DNA of 64,000 bases, from positions 10,226,181-10,290,180 of the forward strand of contig NC_023753.2 in NCBI RefSeq assembly GCF_000499845.2, given 5' to 3'. Position 1 is the first letter of the stretch; every line of letters starts with the position of its first letter. This document shows, in pieces, positions 47,111-59,447 of this stretch. Origin of the DNA: Phaseolus vulgaris (lineage: Eukaryota; Streptophyta; Magnoliopsida; Fabales; Fabaceae). A program made the translations under genes and the position numbers. The notes under the pieces are model-generated. The model made no database searches. It was not told the origin of the DNA and saw only the letters and a list, made by a program, of their open reading frames with translations.

Positions 47111-48895
47111 AGAGAAATATAATAGGCTACATGATCAATGGCTCATGTATTAATAATACAAGTATACATATCATTGTTACCTCTGTCCATAATACAAGTA
47201 AACTTGAAGATTTTCGGATGTCTATGTTTTGCTTCAACTCTTAACCATAATAGAAACAAGCTTGATCCTAGGACAACAAAATGTGTTTTTCTTGATTTTA
47301 AACACATAACAAAGAGTTACGTTGTTATTGATACTCATACCACATAAATCTTTATATCTAGAAATGTTATTTTCTATGAATTTGTCTTCTATCAAATGGG
47401 TGTTGAATCTGTTCAGAATGACATGAATCATAATGATAGATTCATTGAACAAATATATGATGTGCATAATATGGTTCTTGAACCTGCTCAAAATGGGAAT
47501 GAGAATCACATTGAAGATGAAAGCCTGAGAAGGTCCACCAGGATTCGAAGAACTCCAACTTTCCTAGAAGATTATCATCATCAACTGATGTTATTCCCTC
47601 ATGATAAAAGGATGGATAAGAATAATAGGATATGTTATTCTCTTGACTTAGTTATATCTCACAAGAATTTATTTGATAAATAATTGAGGTACAGTCTTTT
47701 TGTTTCATCTCAAACTGAACCAAAATCTTTCGAGGAAGCCATAAAATATCCTAGGTGGATACAAGCCATGGAAGCTTAAATCAAAACTCTTAAAACAAAT
47801 AATACCTGGAAGATTGTTAATCTTCCTAAAAATAAAACACTCATCGATTTGAATGGGTCTACAAAATCAAACGGGAAGCAATGATGAAATCGAGAGATAT
47901 AAAGTGTGATTAGTAGCCAAAGGATATATGCAGAGTGAAGGGATTAACTACATTGATACATATTCTCCTATTGCAAGGCTTACCACCATTCACACCATCC
48001 TAGTTGTGGTTGGTACCAAAGATTGTCACCTCGAGCAACTTGACATAGACAATGCCCTAGTTGTGGATGCTACCAAAGATTGTCACCTCAAGCAACTTGA
48101 CATAGACAATGCATTCTTGCATGGTAATCTTCCGGAAGAAGTTTAGTTGATCTCACCACCGGGAATCACCTCAACAAAAAACAATCAAGTTTTTCATTTA
48201 ACTAAGTCTTATACGATCTAAAACATGCGAGTAAGTAGTGGTATAAAAAGCTCACTTCATTTCTTCACACAATTAACTTCATTCAATCAAAAGCTTATAG
48301 TTCTATTTTTAGCAGAAAACTGGAACATCTTTTACCATTCTTCTCATATATGTTGATGATATTTTATTAGTTGGAAAATTTATAAAAGATATTGAATCAA
48401 TTAAAAATAGTTTGAATAACTTGTTTAAAATAAAAGATCTTGGATGTTTAAAGTTCTTTTTGGGTAGATTGTGAAAATTCACGAAGGGATATATATCTGT
48501 CAAAGGAAATATGCTCTTAAATGTTTTAGCTGATGCAATAATGTTGAATGACAAACCTGCTACTACACCTATGGTAAATAAGAAAGATAATTTTTTTACC
48601 ATAACATAGCTACTCATGATGTTCCTTCATATCGTAGAATTCTTGAAAGATTGTTATATTTGGTTAATACCAGACCCGACATTAGTTTTCTGTACAGTTC
48701 CTTAGTTTGTTTTTGTTCAAGCACCCACAAAGTATCATCATCAAGTTGTTCAGCAGATCCTCGGGTACACCAAATTTTCACTTACACAAGTTATATTCCA
48801 CCCTTAAGAATTCTCACCAAGCCTTTAGACCGTGATGTGTTCCATAAACTTGTTTCCAAGCTTGAAGTATTTAACATACACACTCCAACTTGAAG
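47110..48895 (+). pseudogene. Copia integrase C-terminus and reverse transcriptase remnant
   Basis: Broken plus-strand frames show LKIFGCLCFAST and LDPRTTKCVFLDF (integrase C end), RRSTRIRRTP (linker) and INYIDTYSPIARL (start of RT). RT motif A, QLDIDNA, appears twice through a 57-bp in-frame duplication. These are followed by YVDDILLVG near 48,349-48,375 and RPDISF near 48,671. Stops occur at several points. The polypurine tract and 3' LTR follow. Confidence 0.82.
48000..48113 (+). repeat. 57-bp in-frame tandem duplication in RT motif A
   Basis: Units 48,000-48,056 and 48,057-48,113 both read from CTAGTTGTGG to GACATAGACAATGC with five or so differences. Each is 19 codons long, so the frame is kept, and the second copy continues into the normal AFLHGNL segment. 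Confidence 0.9.
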
Positions 48896-49048
48896 GGGGG
48901 AGTTTGTAGTTTAGTTTTCGCATTAGACGATGAACAATGTTTCTCTGTTGTACTCTATTTCCCGCTTCTCATCTTGTTTCTCTAGTATATATACTGATTA
49001 GGCACCTCTACTCTACGTGTGCATTGTGTCTTCTTCTTTCTCGATGCA

Positions 49049-49740
49049 GCAACCATGAAAAACTTCAATTCATCTCTCTATTGAAGGGTTCATTTTCATA
49101 TTGGATATGACATGAGTTGGGCATCATGGTAAGCTGTCTAATCTATGTTATTTAGGCAACAACGGGTGGTAAGCTGTCTAATCTATGTTATTTAGGCAAA
49201 TCAACGGGAGATGTTATACAAATAAAAACCACTATTGGAGCTACACGTAAAAGTTTAGATGTTTTGTTGATGAGTTTCTTCATGTTGTATCAAATTCTTC
49301 TCTAAGAAAGCTTTTGTATGAAGAGTTTGATTATAATAGAATAAAGATACAAATAAAATCTTTCCATATTGTGACTTGTAACCTTTCAGCTAAAATAATA
49401 GGGGAACTTTTTTCATGACGTTAAGATATCAATTTGAGACAAACAGAGTTAAGATATTGCTGCTGTTGTGATGCAGCCATCTTCTATTTTTCCAAGTGTC
49501 ATATGGCTGCAAAAACCTACATGACTTGCAAAGCTCAAAATTAAGAGAATCAGGAAGTTTGATGCAGTAAATTTTTGTATAAATCATCATAGAAAGCCCT
49601 CACTTTTTATGGCAATGCACTGAATAAGTGTGTATAGCTGAAACTTAGTGAAAGACTCGATACTTGAAATTTAATAATAGTGTAACAAATTTACCTTAAT
49701 AAAGAGTAAGTAGTTCACTAAGTGGTTGTGTTTCAACCTA
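49049..49740. other. Intergenic sequence with a 35-bp direct duplication
   Basis: No gene. GGTAAGCTGTCTAATCTATG and the bases following it (TTATTTAGGCAA) occur at 49,130-49,161 and 49,167-49,198. Confidence 0.6.
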
Positions 49741-49759
49741 GTTTTCACAGTAGATATTA

Positions 49760-49878
49760 TTACGAAATAGACTTTAAACCTAGCTCAACCCCATAAAACC
49801 GGCTCATAGGGTTGAGGTTTGCACCCATTTATATATTATAAAATGTTCTTATCTCTAGTCGATGTGGGATCTCCAACA
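49760..49878 (-). mobile_element. TRIM-like LTR fragment
   Basis: On the minus strand it begins TGTTGGAGATCCCACATC at 49,878 and contains TGGGTGCAAACCTCA and GAGCCGGTTTTATGG, matching the LTR at 14,177. A strongly decayed primer-binding-site region follows near 49,760. No second LTR was seen. Confidence 0.7.
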
Positions 49879-49879
49879 T

Positions 49880-50480
49880 ATCTCCACTAACTTTTTCGGC
49901 TTCTGATTGTTTCCTGACATAACCTAAATTATAGGATGACCATGGCTCAAGGATTGTTTTATTATGGTCTGCGAGACACTTCGGCTTCTTACTCTGAATT
50001 TTCTCAACTTAGTTCCTATAAGCATTTTCTTGACCTCTATGGTATTCAGGTATTTGGAAACATGGTTCATAAAAATAAAGGCTAGTAACTTCTGACTAGT
50101 TCCTTACCACACTAGTTAAAGCAATTAATAAGACGCTGCAAAAATGTATTATTACACTAATAAAAAAATCACTTTCAAATTCCTTCGTAATACACTTTTA
50201 AACTCTAATACAAGTAAAAAAATGGTTATCTTATCTATAAACTTAAATATAAATAAATTTTAAGTAATTCAACTTTATTTAATTTCATTATTATAAAAAT
50301 AATTTTTACATTTCTAATATATTTATATATATATATATATACTTAATTAGCATTCTTAATTCGTGCGAGTTTAAATAATTTTGTTATATTCGAGTACTGA
50401 TTAGCCTTTTCTATAAATAAATTAATATATATCCTTTAATTCATGCATAACAAGGAGCATGCATGAATAGATTAATGCAG
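49880..50480. other. AT-rich sequence, no gene seen
   Basis: Non-coding; it contains a (TA)n run near 50,323-50,341. The last bases (ATTAATGCAG) form an acceptor for the exon that follows. Confidence 0.5.
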
Positions 50481-50709
50481 AATGGAGAAACTGAAGTGGC
50501 AAACATTGGTTGGTAAAACTATGTCTGTTGGGTCAATTTTATGTGTTGGAGGAGCATTAGTTACAAGTGTTTACAAAGGGAAGGAAATTGATCGTAGTCA
50601 TCACAATCATCATACTCATCAAACCGCACCACACAAAACCCACATGCTATATGGTACTATCTTTTTTATTTGCAGCTGTGTCTCACACACAACCTGGTTT
50701 ATTGCAAAA
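50481..50709 (+). pseudogene. Orphan exon of a WAT1-related (MtN21/EamA) transporter
   Basis: The segment is bounded by CAG at 50,480 and a GTAAG donor at 50,710. It encodes MEKLKWQTLVGKTMSVGSIL, GGALVTSVYKG, and after a His-rich loop a second membrane segment (MLYGTIFFICSCVSHTTWFI). The E-K-x3-x-AK-x2-G-x5-GA-x6-YKG pattern is that of the WAT1-related (nodulin MtN21) family of vacuolar or plasma-membrane transporters. No neighbouring exon was found; an LTR follows at about 50,840. It is a single-exon remnant. Confidence 0.65.
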
Positions 50710-50839
50710 GTAAGTTCCATTCTTTATTTTATATATATATATATATATATATAAATTATAAAAAAATTAATTTTATAATGTAACTCATAAGAAATAGATT
50801 TTAGGCTTTTGGTCTGAATATGATTTAATAAAATAAAAG

Positions 50840-51126
50840 ATCCATTAGTTAATGTGAGAAGTTGGGAAAATCTAATCATGGAGATTGGATTATGTCTCTG
50901 CAAAAGAAGTTGTTTACGGTTAACCATCAAGAAAGAACGTGAACAGTGAATTGCAAGAGATAGATTGAGAAAAAGAGATTAAAGAAACTGCTCATATAGG
51001 AACTCTCATGGATGAATGTAAGAATCTATCTCTATTATAATTGAATATGATGCGTGAGAATCATAATTGAAAGATCCTTATTATGTGCATAATTGTATGT
51101 GCTATTTTAAATGTGGTATCAGAGCC
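50840..51126 (+). mobile_element. Copia-type LTR end with tRNA-iMet primer-binding site
   Basis: TGGTATCAGAGCC at 51,114-51,126 is a full match to the initiator-Met primer-binding site used by plant copia elements. The preceding roughly 270 bases would be the LTR, probably from TGTGAGAAGTTGGG near 50,852. No coding domain in the same orientation follows. Confidence 0.6.
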
Positions 51127-51402
51127 AGTTTGCTTAAATTTATGATTCTCCATCAAAGATTTTTTACCCTAATCATATGAACCCTAATTTTAAAATTTCC
51201 CAAATTTTAAGAACCCTAATTTTAAAATTATGATTTCATAATTATGAAGAATTAATTAAATAAAATATACATTTTTTTCTCTTTCACATTGTAATGTCGG
51301 ATGAAAATATTAACTTTTCTTTAATGCTACCAATACTTTATATGAAAAGTGCAATTTCTTGAAAGATAAAGGTAGGTGTCGTTCCTATAATGTTTTCACG
51401 TC

Positions 51403-51446
51403 CATTATAGCTTAAAAAAAGTACATCAAAATCTATATAATATAAT

Positions 51447-51502
<56 letters not shown>

Positions 51503-51546
51503 ATTATATTATATAGATTTTGATGTACTTTTTTTAAGCTATAATG
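51403..51546. repeat. Perfect 144-bp palindrome with a (TA)n core
   Basis: The left arm starts CATTATAGCTTAAAAAAAGT and includes ATCTATATAATATAATGCGC. The right arm is its exact reverse complement, with an alternating AT centre at about 51,450-51,498. Outside 51,403 and 51,546 the flanks do not match. It abuts a copia RT fragment on the right. Confidence 0.95.
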
Positions 51547-51762
51547 TCATGATAATTTTAAAGAAATATTTCTTATAAACAGGTGAAAATGTTTCTTTAT
51601 AATCAATGTCATCATTTTGAGTAAAACTTTGGCAAAAATTTTGATCTTATAAGGTTCGATATTGCTATGAGAATCACGTTTAGTCTTAAAGACCCATTTA
51701 CACCAAAATCTCTTACATCCTTCTAGCAATTCCATAAGGTCTCATACATCATTGTGCCATTG

Positions 51763-51780
<18 letters not shown>
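51547..51780 (-). pseudogene. Copia reverse transcriptase fragment
   Basis: The minus strand encodes EGCKRFWCKWVFKTKRDS and a following NIEPYKIKIFAKV segment, the conserved N-terminal end of the copia RT domain, then decays. The left side is cut by the palindrome and the right side by a (TA)n run (51,768-51,812). Confidence 0.7.
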
Positions 51781-51812
<32 letters not shown>

Positions 51813-51814
<2 letters not shown>

Positions 51815-53001
51815 TTTTATGTAAATTATTTTATTAATGAAAGTAGATGCGGCATTGCACTGTTAGTAAATATTATTATGTGTTAAAAATCTACGTAAAA
51901 GTGTGCACTCGTATTAATGTTTTTATTATTATTTGAAAGTATGGACAAAACCGCTAGTCCATTGCTTTTCATAATTATAATTATTTTCATATATTTGGCT
52001 AAATTCTATATTGCACCTTACATTACCATGCAAAATATTTTCTTATTATTTTTATTTTAATTGAGTGCAAGTAAGGATTTTGATTATCACATCAAAATTG
52101 TTTTAAGATTCGAAAGTAGAATTGTGATTTTGGAATTTATTCAAATGATTTGAGATCTTATTGGAATGAATTTTTTTAATAATTGTTTGTGATATTAAAT
52201 TTGGAATTAATTGTATGTTAGATTTGTAATCTTTATGTTTTATTTAATTCTAAATAAATGATAAATTTTATTTCAATTACCTATAGAATGAATATGTTAA
52301 ATGATGAATGATTTATAGATAAATTGAAATTCATTATTATAAAACATTTATAGATCATCCAAATGTTGATTAATTGTTCTTATAATTAATGGATATGATT
52401 GTTGGTAAAAAATATGTGTTATTAGTTTTATATATCCAAAGAAATTTGATGTTGCTGCCATTCAACCAATCCATAAATTTTAGGTGAGTCCATTTAAAAT
52501 CACAAAAAAAATTAAAGGTAAACATAAGTTAAATCATCATCAACCAAGATAAACTTTACATATACTTCTTTAATTCAAAAGAATCAACCAATATATCAAT
52601 CCCTGCAAGAATCTCAAAATAGTGTGATTATGTTACCTTCACATCTAGATCATATAACCTAAGGTACTATTTAAAATTAAATTAGTTTCCATTACTTATT
52701 AAGGTACTACTAACACAAGACCAAAAGTTCAAATTCGACAAAACTCACTAGCACACAAACTCCTGATTAACGATTCAAGTATACTCTACAATCTTGAATT
52801 AACATAATTTTTACACTTTAATATTAGAATTTTCTTATTTTTAATGAACAACGTAGAAAGAGACAAAGCACGAAGCATCCTAATCTACATGAAGAAAAGT
52901 AACATTTGCATCAAGCGAAACTCAAACTATGATACACATTCTCTCTTAATAAACAGTATATTTCAGTCACTCTTCTGAATCACACTCTCTCAGATTTTGT
53001 T
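51813..53001. other. AT-rich sequence, no gene seen
   Basis: No coding or repeat signal could be supported. Confidence 0.5.
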
Positions 53002-53121
53002 ATGGTGGGAGCCTCCAGCTGCTTCTTCAGCTTCCATAACATCACTCAACTGCTCTCTCATTCACCTTCAAATGCCAATGAGATGTTAACTGTAACATCA
53101 CAAAAGGAAGATCAGGTGTAG
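53002..53121 (+). other. Possible orphan first exon (39 codons)
   Basis: An ATG-initiated frame of 39 codons is rich in Ser, Phe and Asn (MVGASSCFFSFHNITQ start). It is preceded by a pyrimidine-rich, leader-like stretch and ends in CAG|GTGTAG, which could be a splice donor. The composition resembles an organelle-targeting leader. No second exon is evident and I do not recognise it. Confidence 0.2.
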
Positions 53122-53589
53122 TCTTTGTCATTCTATAATGATTATACTTGTATGTTGGTTGTAGAAGAAACCAAACTTAAATAATGTTGGACTCTTATTA
53201 CTAAAGTTGAGTACTTGTATATCTTCTTTTTCTTTTCATATAAATGTGTTGTTTTGATTTTTTAAACTCTCTACTACATCACCATTAAGGGTTTCAATAT
53301 GTGCTTGTATTCCAAACTTCATTTATCAGTTTTTTTTAGGGTAGAAATGCATATCAACATAATAAATAATATATTGGATAAATATGATAGTTTTATCAAA
53401 CATGAATTAGTTCTCTACTCTTTGAAAATATACAATTTCAAGTTTAATCAATTTAGTTCTCAAATTCTTCCAGAAACCGCCTATGGTGAAAAATAAATAT
53501 ACTATTTTAACATAAATTAAAATTTAATAAAATATTAATATAATGTCATTTCAAATATGAAGTATAAACAAAAATATTAATATTACATA

Positions 53590-54640
53590 CGCATCTATGT
53601 TATTGCTGTTTTATGGTTCAAACAATCCTTACAAATGCGGTGGTGTTGGAATATTGAGACGGTGACAACATTTGAAGAGCTTCCGCAACGATTTGAACAG
53701 AACAATTGAAGAACATTGACATTGTCAGTGATCACAAAATAGGAAACACTTCCAAAGCCAAAGCATCAACTCATTCCACCATTCCTCTCACCCTCCTCTG
53801 CACAGTTCTTGAAAGATTTTGATTTTCACATATGTATTTATAGATAATATTATGCGTAATAACATAAATTTATCTAATAAAAAATAAAATAAATTACCAT
53901 AAAATGTAAATAATATTACACTTAAAAATAACCTAACATTATCTAACAAGAAAATAAAATAAATCACCATAAAATATAAATAAAATCACGCTTAATAACA
54001 TAAATTTATCTAACAAGAAAATAAAATAAATCTCCATAAAATTTAAATAATATTACGCTTAATAACATAAATTTATATAAAATAAATCACCATAAAATGT
54101 AAATAATGTCACGTTTAATAACAAATTTATATAAAAATAATAATATTACCCTTAATAACATAAATTCATCTAAGAATAAAATAAAATAGATCATAATAAC
54201 ATTTTAATAATATTATGCTTAGAAGATTACTATTTTTTATTAAGATTATGTGAAATTAGTTAAAAGTTCGACATACTCTTTCACTTGTATTGTTTGTATC
54301 CTCTTTAAGATTGTGAAATGACAAGATTTGTATTAAAAGAAGTTAAATTTTGAATATTATTATGAGGATGAGTTAACACCATGTCATGTCACGGATGTTT
54401 TTATTTATTTATTTATTTTTGTTACGCATAATTTTTTTTTTCATGAGTCGCCAGTTGCATATTTTGTTTGTTTAAATAAAAATTCAATTTTTTGTCAATA
54501 TCCTCTTTCGTATTTGTCTGGTCCTTCCAAAAATATCTATGATGGAAAATAAATATTAAATTAAAATAAATTAAAAATTAATACAAAACAAAAAATTGAA
54601 AGTATAATTAAAATATTGACATTATAGAAGTACATGTGTT
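53590..54640. repeat. Unit 1 of a ~1,050-bp tandem repeat
   Basis: The segment begins with a TGGTGTTGGAATATTGAGAC-type stretch at about 53,640 that recurs at about 54,690 (period about 1,050). The remainder (CATTCCTCTCACC, ACCATAAAATGTAAATAATA, AACACCATGTCATG, GTTACGC) recurs at about 63,265-64,000. Unit 2 was thus split by the copia element. Within unit 1, 53,830-54,190 holds smaller repeats of an ATTACGCTTAATAACATAAA motif. No complete gene is seen. Confidence 0.75.
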
Positions 54641-55054
54641 CTTCAATGGTTTAAGTAATATTTTTTATTTATTGGACTGAATCTAGATGTTGTGGCGTTG
54701 GAATGTTTGAGATGGTGAAAACATTAAAGGAACTTCTGCGACGTCTTGGTTGTAGGAACTAATTGAAGGAAATAACATAAGTCAAAAGGTTGTAGAAACT
54801 AATTGAACGTAATTGCACAAAATTGCAAAACTGTTGAGTTGATTCATTCATTTTGATTTACTTCAATAATATATATATATATATATAATAAAATTACAAT
54901 TACTGGAAGCTATAAAATAAGAATACTAAGAGTCTTGTAAACTGACCATTAATGCAATAATAACGGTAAAATAGTTTAAGGGTAATAAAATCAGAATCAA
55001 TAACCAACATTTAAGGCTAATAAAATATGAATTAATAACCAAGATTACTTCATG

Positions 55055-57286
55055 TAAAAATCACATCATCAACATAAAGACATAAAATTAGCAAATCTCC
55101 ATAATCATAAGTCTTTACATAAAGACCTGATCAGATGCACATTTTTTTAATCCAGTGGCATGAAGAAATGAATCAATCATTTTGTTCGAAGCTCTTGGTG
55201 CCTGTTTAAGACCATATAAAGCCTTAGTTAGTCTATACACCTTCTCCTCTTTGCCATATTGTATGAAACCCAGCGGCTGCTTTACATAAACCTCTTCATC
55301 AAGTGGGTCGTTTAGAAACGCAGACTTGACATCCATTTGGTGAATTTTCCATTGCCTTTGTGCAGCTAAAAGCAATGATTAATCTCATTGTTTCCATTCG
55401 AGCTGCAGGAGAAATATTTCTTTGTAATCATAGCCTTCTCTTTGCTCGAATCCCTTTGCCACCAACCTTGCCTTGTATCTATAAATCTCACCATTTTCTT
55501 TCACGTTAATCTTGTACACCCACTTCACATCAATTGCTTTGTGTCCTTTTGGAAGATCAGTGAGCTGCCATGTATTGTTTTTCTCAATCGCCATCAATTC
55601 TTCTTTCATAGCCTCTTGCCATTTGGGGTGTTGAATGGCATCTGCAAGTCTCACGGGTTCTGAATTTGCAAGAAAAGCAAAGTGAACCAAATCTCCATTG
55701 TCATTAACTTCATCATCAAAATTTACTTCGCAATCTTGAAGGTGTACAGGTTGTCGTTGCTGCCTTCTTGGTCGCTCCATCATAGCTGCAATTGGAGCTG
55801 CAACTTCAGGTTGAATTACAGCTTCAGGTTGAACTGCAGGTGCTTCAAGAGTGACTCCATCTTCCACATCATCGTTCAAAACGTAAATATATCACTTTTT
55901 CAAATCCATTTCAGTTGTTGCATTCCATTGACCTTCCTCATCTTCGACAAATGTAACATCACAACTAACAATCACCTTCTTTGTCATTGGATTGTACAGT
56001 TTGTATCCCTCATGCTTATATCCAATGAAAATGGTCTTCTCTGCCTTATCATCCAACGTCGATCTTGTTGCCTTGGGGACATGAGCATAAGTAATACCCA
56101 AATACCTTCAAGTGTTGCATATTGGGTTTGAGTCCGCTCCATGCCTCAATCGGAGTTGTGTTAGGAACACTCCGAGTGGGTAATATGTTTATCAAATATA
56201 CCGCACATGTTATGGCCTCAACCCAAAAATAATTTGGCATACCTTTCGCTTTAAGCATGCTCCTCGCCATGTCCATGATTTTTCTATTCTTTCTCTCGGC
56301 AACTCTGTTGTGTTGAGGTGTGTAGGGACAAGTTATGTTATGCTACAACCTAAGTTCTTCACAGTGCCTCTTGAACTCATGAGACTTGTACTCACCCCTT
56401 CCATCACTACGCACCATCTTAATTAGTCTGTCATTTTGTCTTTCAACAAATGCTTTAAATATAATGGAATACCTAATCCTTGCTTTTCAATAGATAAATT
56501 CAGGTTTTCCTAGTAAAATCATCAATAAAGGTTAAAAAATACTTTTTACCTCCAATTGATGATATGTTCATCGAGACACAAACATCTGTATGAATAAGCT
56601 CCAAAGGAAATTCCACATGTCAAGGCTCCTTAACAAATGGTATCATGTGATTCTTTCCAAAAATGCAAGCCTCACACAATTGATCAGGGTGATAAATATG
56701 GAGTAAACCATTGACTAAATTTCGTTTGGAGAGATTTTCCAAACTCTGAAAATAAGTGCCCAAAGCGTAAATGCCATAACCACAAATCATTACTCATTAT
56801 TGCATTCAAGCACTTGAAATCACCCATATGAAAATCTACTGGAAAAATGTGGTTTTTTGATAAAAAAAGGTTTTAAGAATCAAATTACCTTTTTTTTTAT
56901 AAAAAATTGAGAATTTATTTTCAACTATGTGCATCACATAACCCTTTTCTGCAGTTGTCTCATACTCAACAAATTACTTTTCATATCAGGTACATAGAAA
57001 ACATCATAGATCTACATGTGATCACCATTCTTCAATATGATAAGAATTCGCCCTTTTCCAATCACCGGAACGAACTTGCCATCACCAAATTTCACTTTTG
57101 TGTGAAATGAGTCATCCAAATCTGCAAACAGCTCCTTCTGACCACACATATGATTCGTGCAACCTGTATCCAAATACCAAGTCTGATTGTTTAAAGTTTC
57201 ATTTGATGTGGCTGCCATTAGTACTGCATGATCCTCTTCATCTTGTTCGTGATTACTATCTTCTTGAGCACAATTGGCAGCATGAT
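55055..57286 (-). pseudogene. Copia protease-integrase-RT remnant
   Basis: From the high-coordinate side: protease with WYLDTGCTNHMCG (57,200-57,160), a gap where the integrase core is poorly preserved, integrase part MDMARSMLKAKGMPNYFWVE, KVFGYYL, and the KTIFIGYKHEGYKLYNP segment. Then come RT parts HPKWQEAMKEELMAIEKNNT, WVYKINVKENGEIYRYKARL, WKIHQMDVKSAFLN, KALYGLKQAPRA and LCLYVDDVIF (about 55,090-55,060). Several frame changes separate these. The coding ends directly before the LTR. Confidence 0.85.
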
Positions 57287-58784
57287 TATATATTTTGAAT
57301 TTAAATATCAAACAACTTAATTCACTAACAACAAATCAAATTAGAAACTTATGATGCTTCCAAATTCAAATATAGAGAAATATAGACACAATCAACTTCC
57401 AGATCAAATCAAAACAAACAAATGACAATTCATCAAGGAATATCTTCTCATATGCCTCACATGTAAGTGTTTCTCTCTATTTTCACTGAATCATAACAAA
57501 TCACGGTTGTTTTTCATTTCATCTTCAAATTACAAACATATTAGAACATGAATCTTGAGATCTTTTCCAGGGTTGTAATGAGGCTGGGCTTCCAAAAAAT
57601 ATTGGTTTTTCTTAGATAACAAAATGCACATCTTAAAGAAGAAGAACATACCTACAATTCAATTATAGAGAACATATATGTTATCTAATCACCACTTTCT
57701 TTCGATGTCCTTTTTCCTCATTTTCTTTCTGACTTTTCATGATTTTCATGATGATTTTTTTTTTCTTTCTTTTCTATTTCTTTTTCTTCTTCTATTTTTT
57801 TTTTCAATAATAGGAAAAGATTATTCCTATTTTCAACATTTTGAGCTTTCACAATCAGAACCAACCATTCCCTTTTCTATATGTATTGCATCTATGTTCT
57901 CCTTCTTTAAACATGTTAAAGGGTAGGAAAATATATCATTAAAGGTTAAGGTGCAATATTAAAAAAAAAAATTCTTGGCCCAACGGAGATATAAAAAAAA
58001 ATGGAATTCTAATATAAAGGTTAACTTTTTGGCCCTGGCTCTTAATTAACACAAACAAATGCCTCAATCATCTTCATGCTCTTTTATGATGCAACAAAAA
58101 TAAAAATTAAGCAACCACAATTGTCAATTCATCAGTAAAACTCTCAAAACTGTTTAAGGTTCACACACTCACTTGGTTTAAATGGTCTCATTCCTTTTTG
58201 TCTTGTCATTATCTATCCTAATCAATCATCCTATTAAATTTTCATGTATCATAATTTTAACTACATTTGAATAGGGATTCAATCATATTTTCTTTTCTAA
58301 CCTGTGTCTAATTCATCTCACTATTTAATATTTAAACACAAATTCTTTTTTCCACAATTCAAAATTAATATTCTCGTTCTTTTTTATTTGAAAAAAAAAA
58401 CTACAAAACAAACAAATTAAAACTGAAATTTATTCAAGAAAGATAATTCAAGACTTAAAACTAACAAACTAACAAAACAGGAAATTATTCAAAATAAGCA
58501 ATAAAAACAAACTAAACAAATAAGAAAATAAACAGAAAACAAAATAACCGAAAAATAAAATAAATAAAATAAGACAAAATTCAAATATCTGAAAAGAAAA
58601 GAGAATTAGAAAGATAAAACCATATTTTTGCTCAATCCTCTCTTCTTAAGAAGTCATCCAACTTTTTGTTAAAATCTTTATCTACAGTCTTGCTTCATTT
58701 ACTGAATCTACCCCTGAATAATAGAACCTGTCCCAGGTCAAAATACATAACCTGCAAAATGATTAGAAGGCATATAGGATTTTT

Positions 58785-58786
<2 letters not shown>

Positions 58787-58819
<33 letters not shown>
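58787..58819. repeat. (TA)n microsatellite
   Basis: About 33 bases of alternating TA lie inside the 3' part of the gypsy-type element. Confidence 0.9.
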
Positions 58820-58822
<3 letters not shown>

Positions 58823-58980
58823 AAAATAAAATTAGCAAAGGTAATAAAACAACATAAAACTAAATTGTGGATTGGGTTGCCTCCCAGTAAGCGCTCGTTT
58901 AACGTCATCTAGCTTGACTCCTGTTTATTTCAAGATGGACAACTCTCTTTGTTGCATCATGTTGTATGCATTCTTCCTCG

Positions 58981-59406
58981 TTAGAAGAAGATCTTCAACC
59001 ACACCATAAGGATCTTTGATGGATCTGTCTGCCAATTGCATCTTGGTGGTTGAACCTCCAAATCGCCTAAATACAGTGCAACCTTGTCCACAGATAAAGC
59101 ATATATAAACACGGGAAGATTAAAACCTCCTAAGTTCTTGAAATTTTGAAGCAAGTCCTTTTGAGTCATGACACTACATCTAACCTCCAACTCTCTATTT
59201 CTCTCTTCAATATACCTCCTATTCTTCAGAAATCTCTCAAATGTTGAATCTTGCTTCAGATTACCTGCAAAATAATTCTTAGGGAGCAATTTGTCAAAGA
59301 ATTTTCTTTCCTTATCTTTTTTTGAAGGAGGAGGAGGATATGATAAATCTTTTTCAAGAACACTTCTCTCCTTATTTTTATTTTTTTCTTCCTCACTTCT
59401 TTTCAT
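58981..59406 (-). pseudogene. Post-gag extension of the gypsy-type element
   Basis: A Lys/Glu-rich N-terminal part (KRSEEEKNKNKERS) and a PPPPSKKDKERKF segment precede DSTFERFLKNRRYIEERNRE and FKNLGGFNLPVFI. In Tat/Athila elements the equivalent region links gag to protease. The frame then shifts where ADRSIKDPYGVVEDLL would be expected (about 59,035-58,985). It is separated from gag by stops near 59,448-59,410. Confidence 0.6.
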
Positions 59407-59447
59407 TTCTCTCTCTAACTCCTTAGTCTCATCTTCTTTTTCAGCTA

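Larger units (their letters stand above)
24911..49048 (+). mobile_element. Ty1/copia element, internally inverted and split by a Helitron
   Basis: The 5' LTR (about 24,911-25,180) and 3' LTR (about 48,901-49,048) share GTTTGTAGTTT, CATTAGAC, TTGTTTCTC, TATATTGGTTAGGCACCT-type and GTGCATTGT-TCTTCTT stretches. A polypurine tract (GAAGGGGGGAG) precedes the 3' LTR. Without the 20-kb Helitron the element is about 4.2 kb. Plus-strand gag lies at 25,391-26,342. The protease/pre-integrase/integrase-N segment is inverted (26,343-27,010 and 46,997 to about 47,110). Plus-strand integrase-C and RT lie at 47,110-48,895. Stops and frameshifts occur throughout, so it is inactive. Confidence 0.8.
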
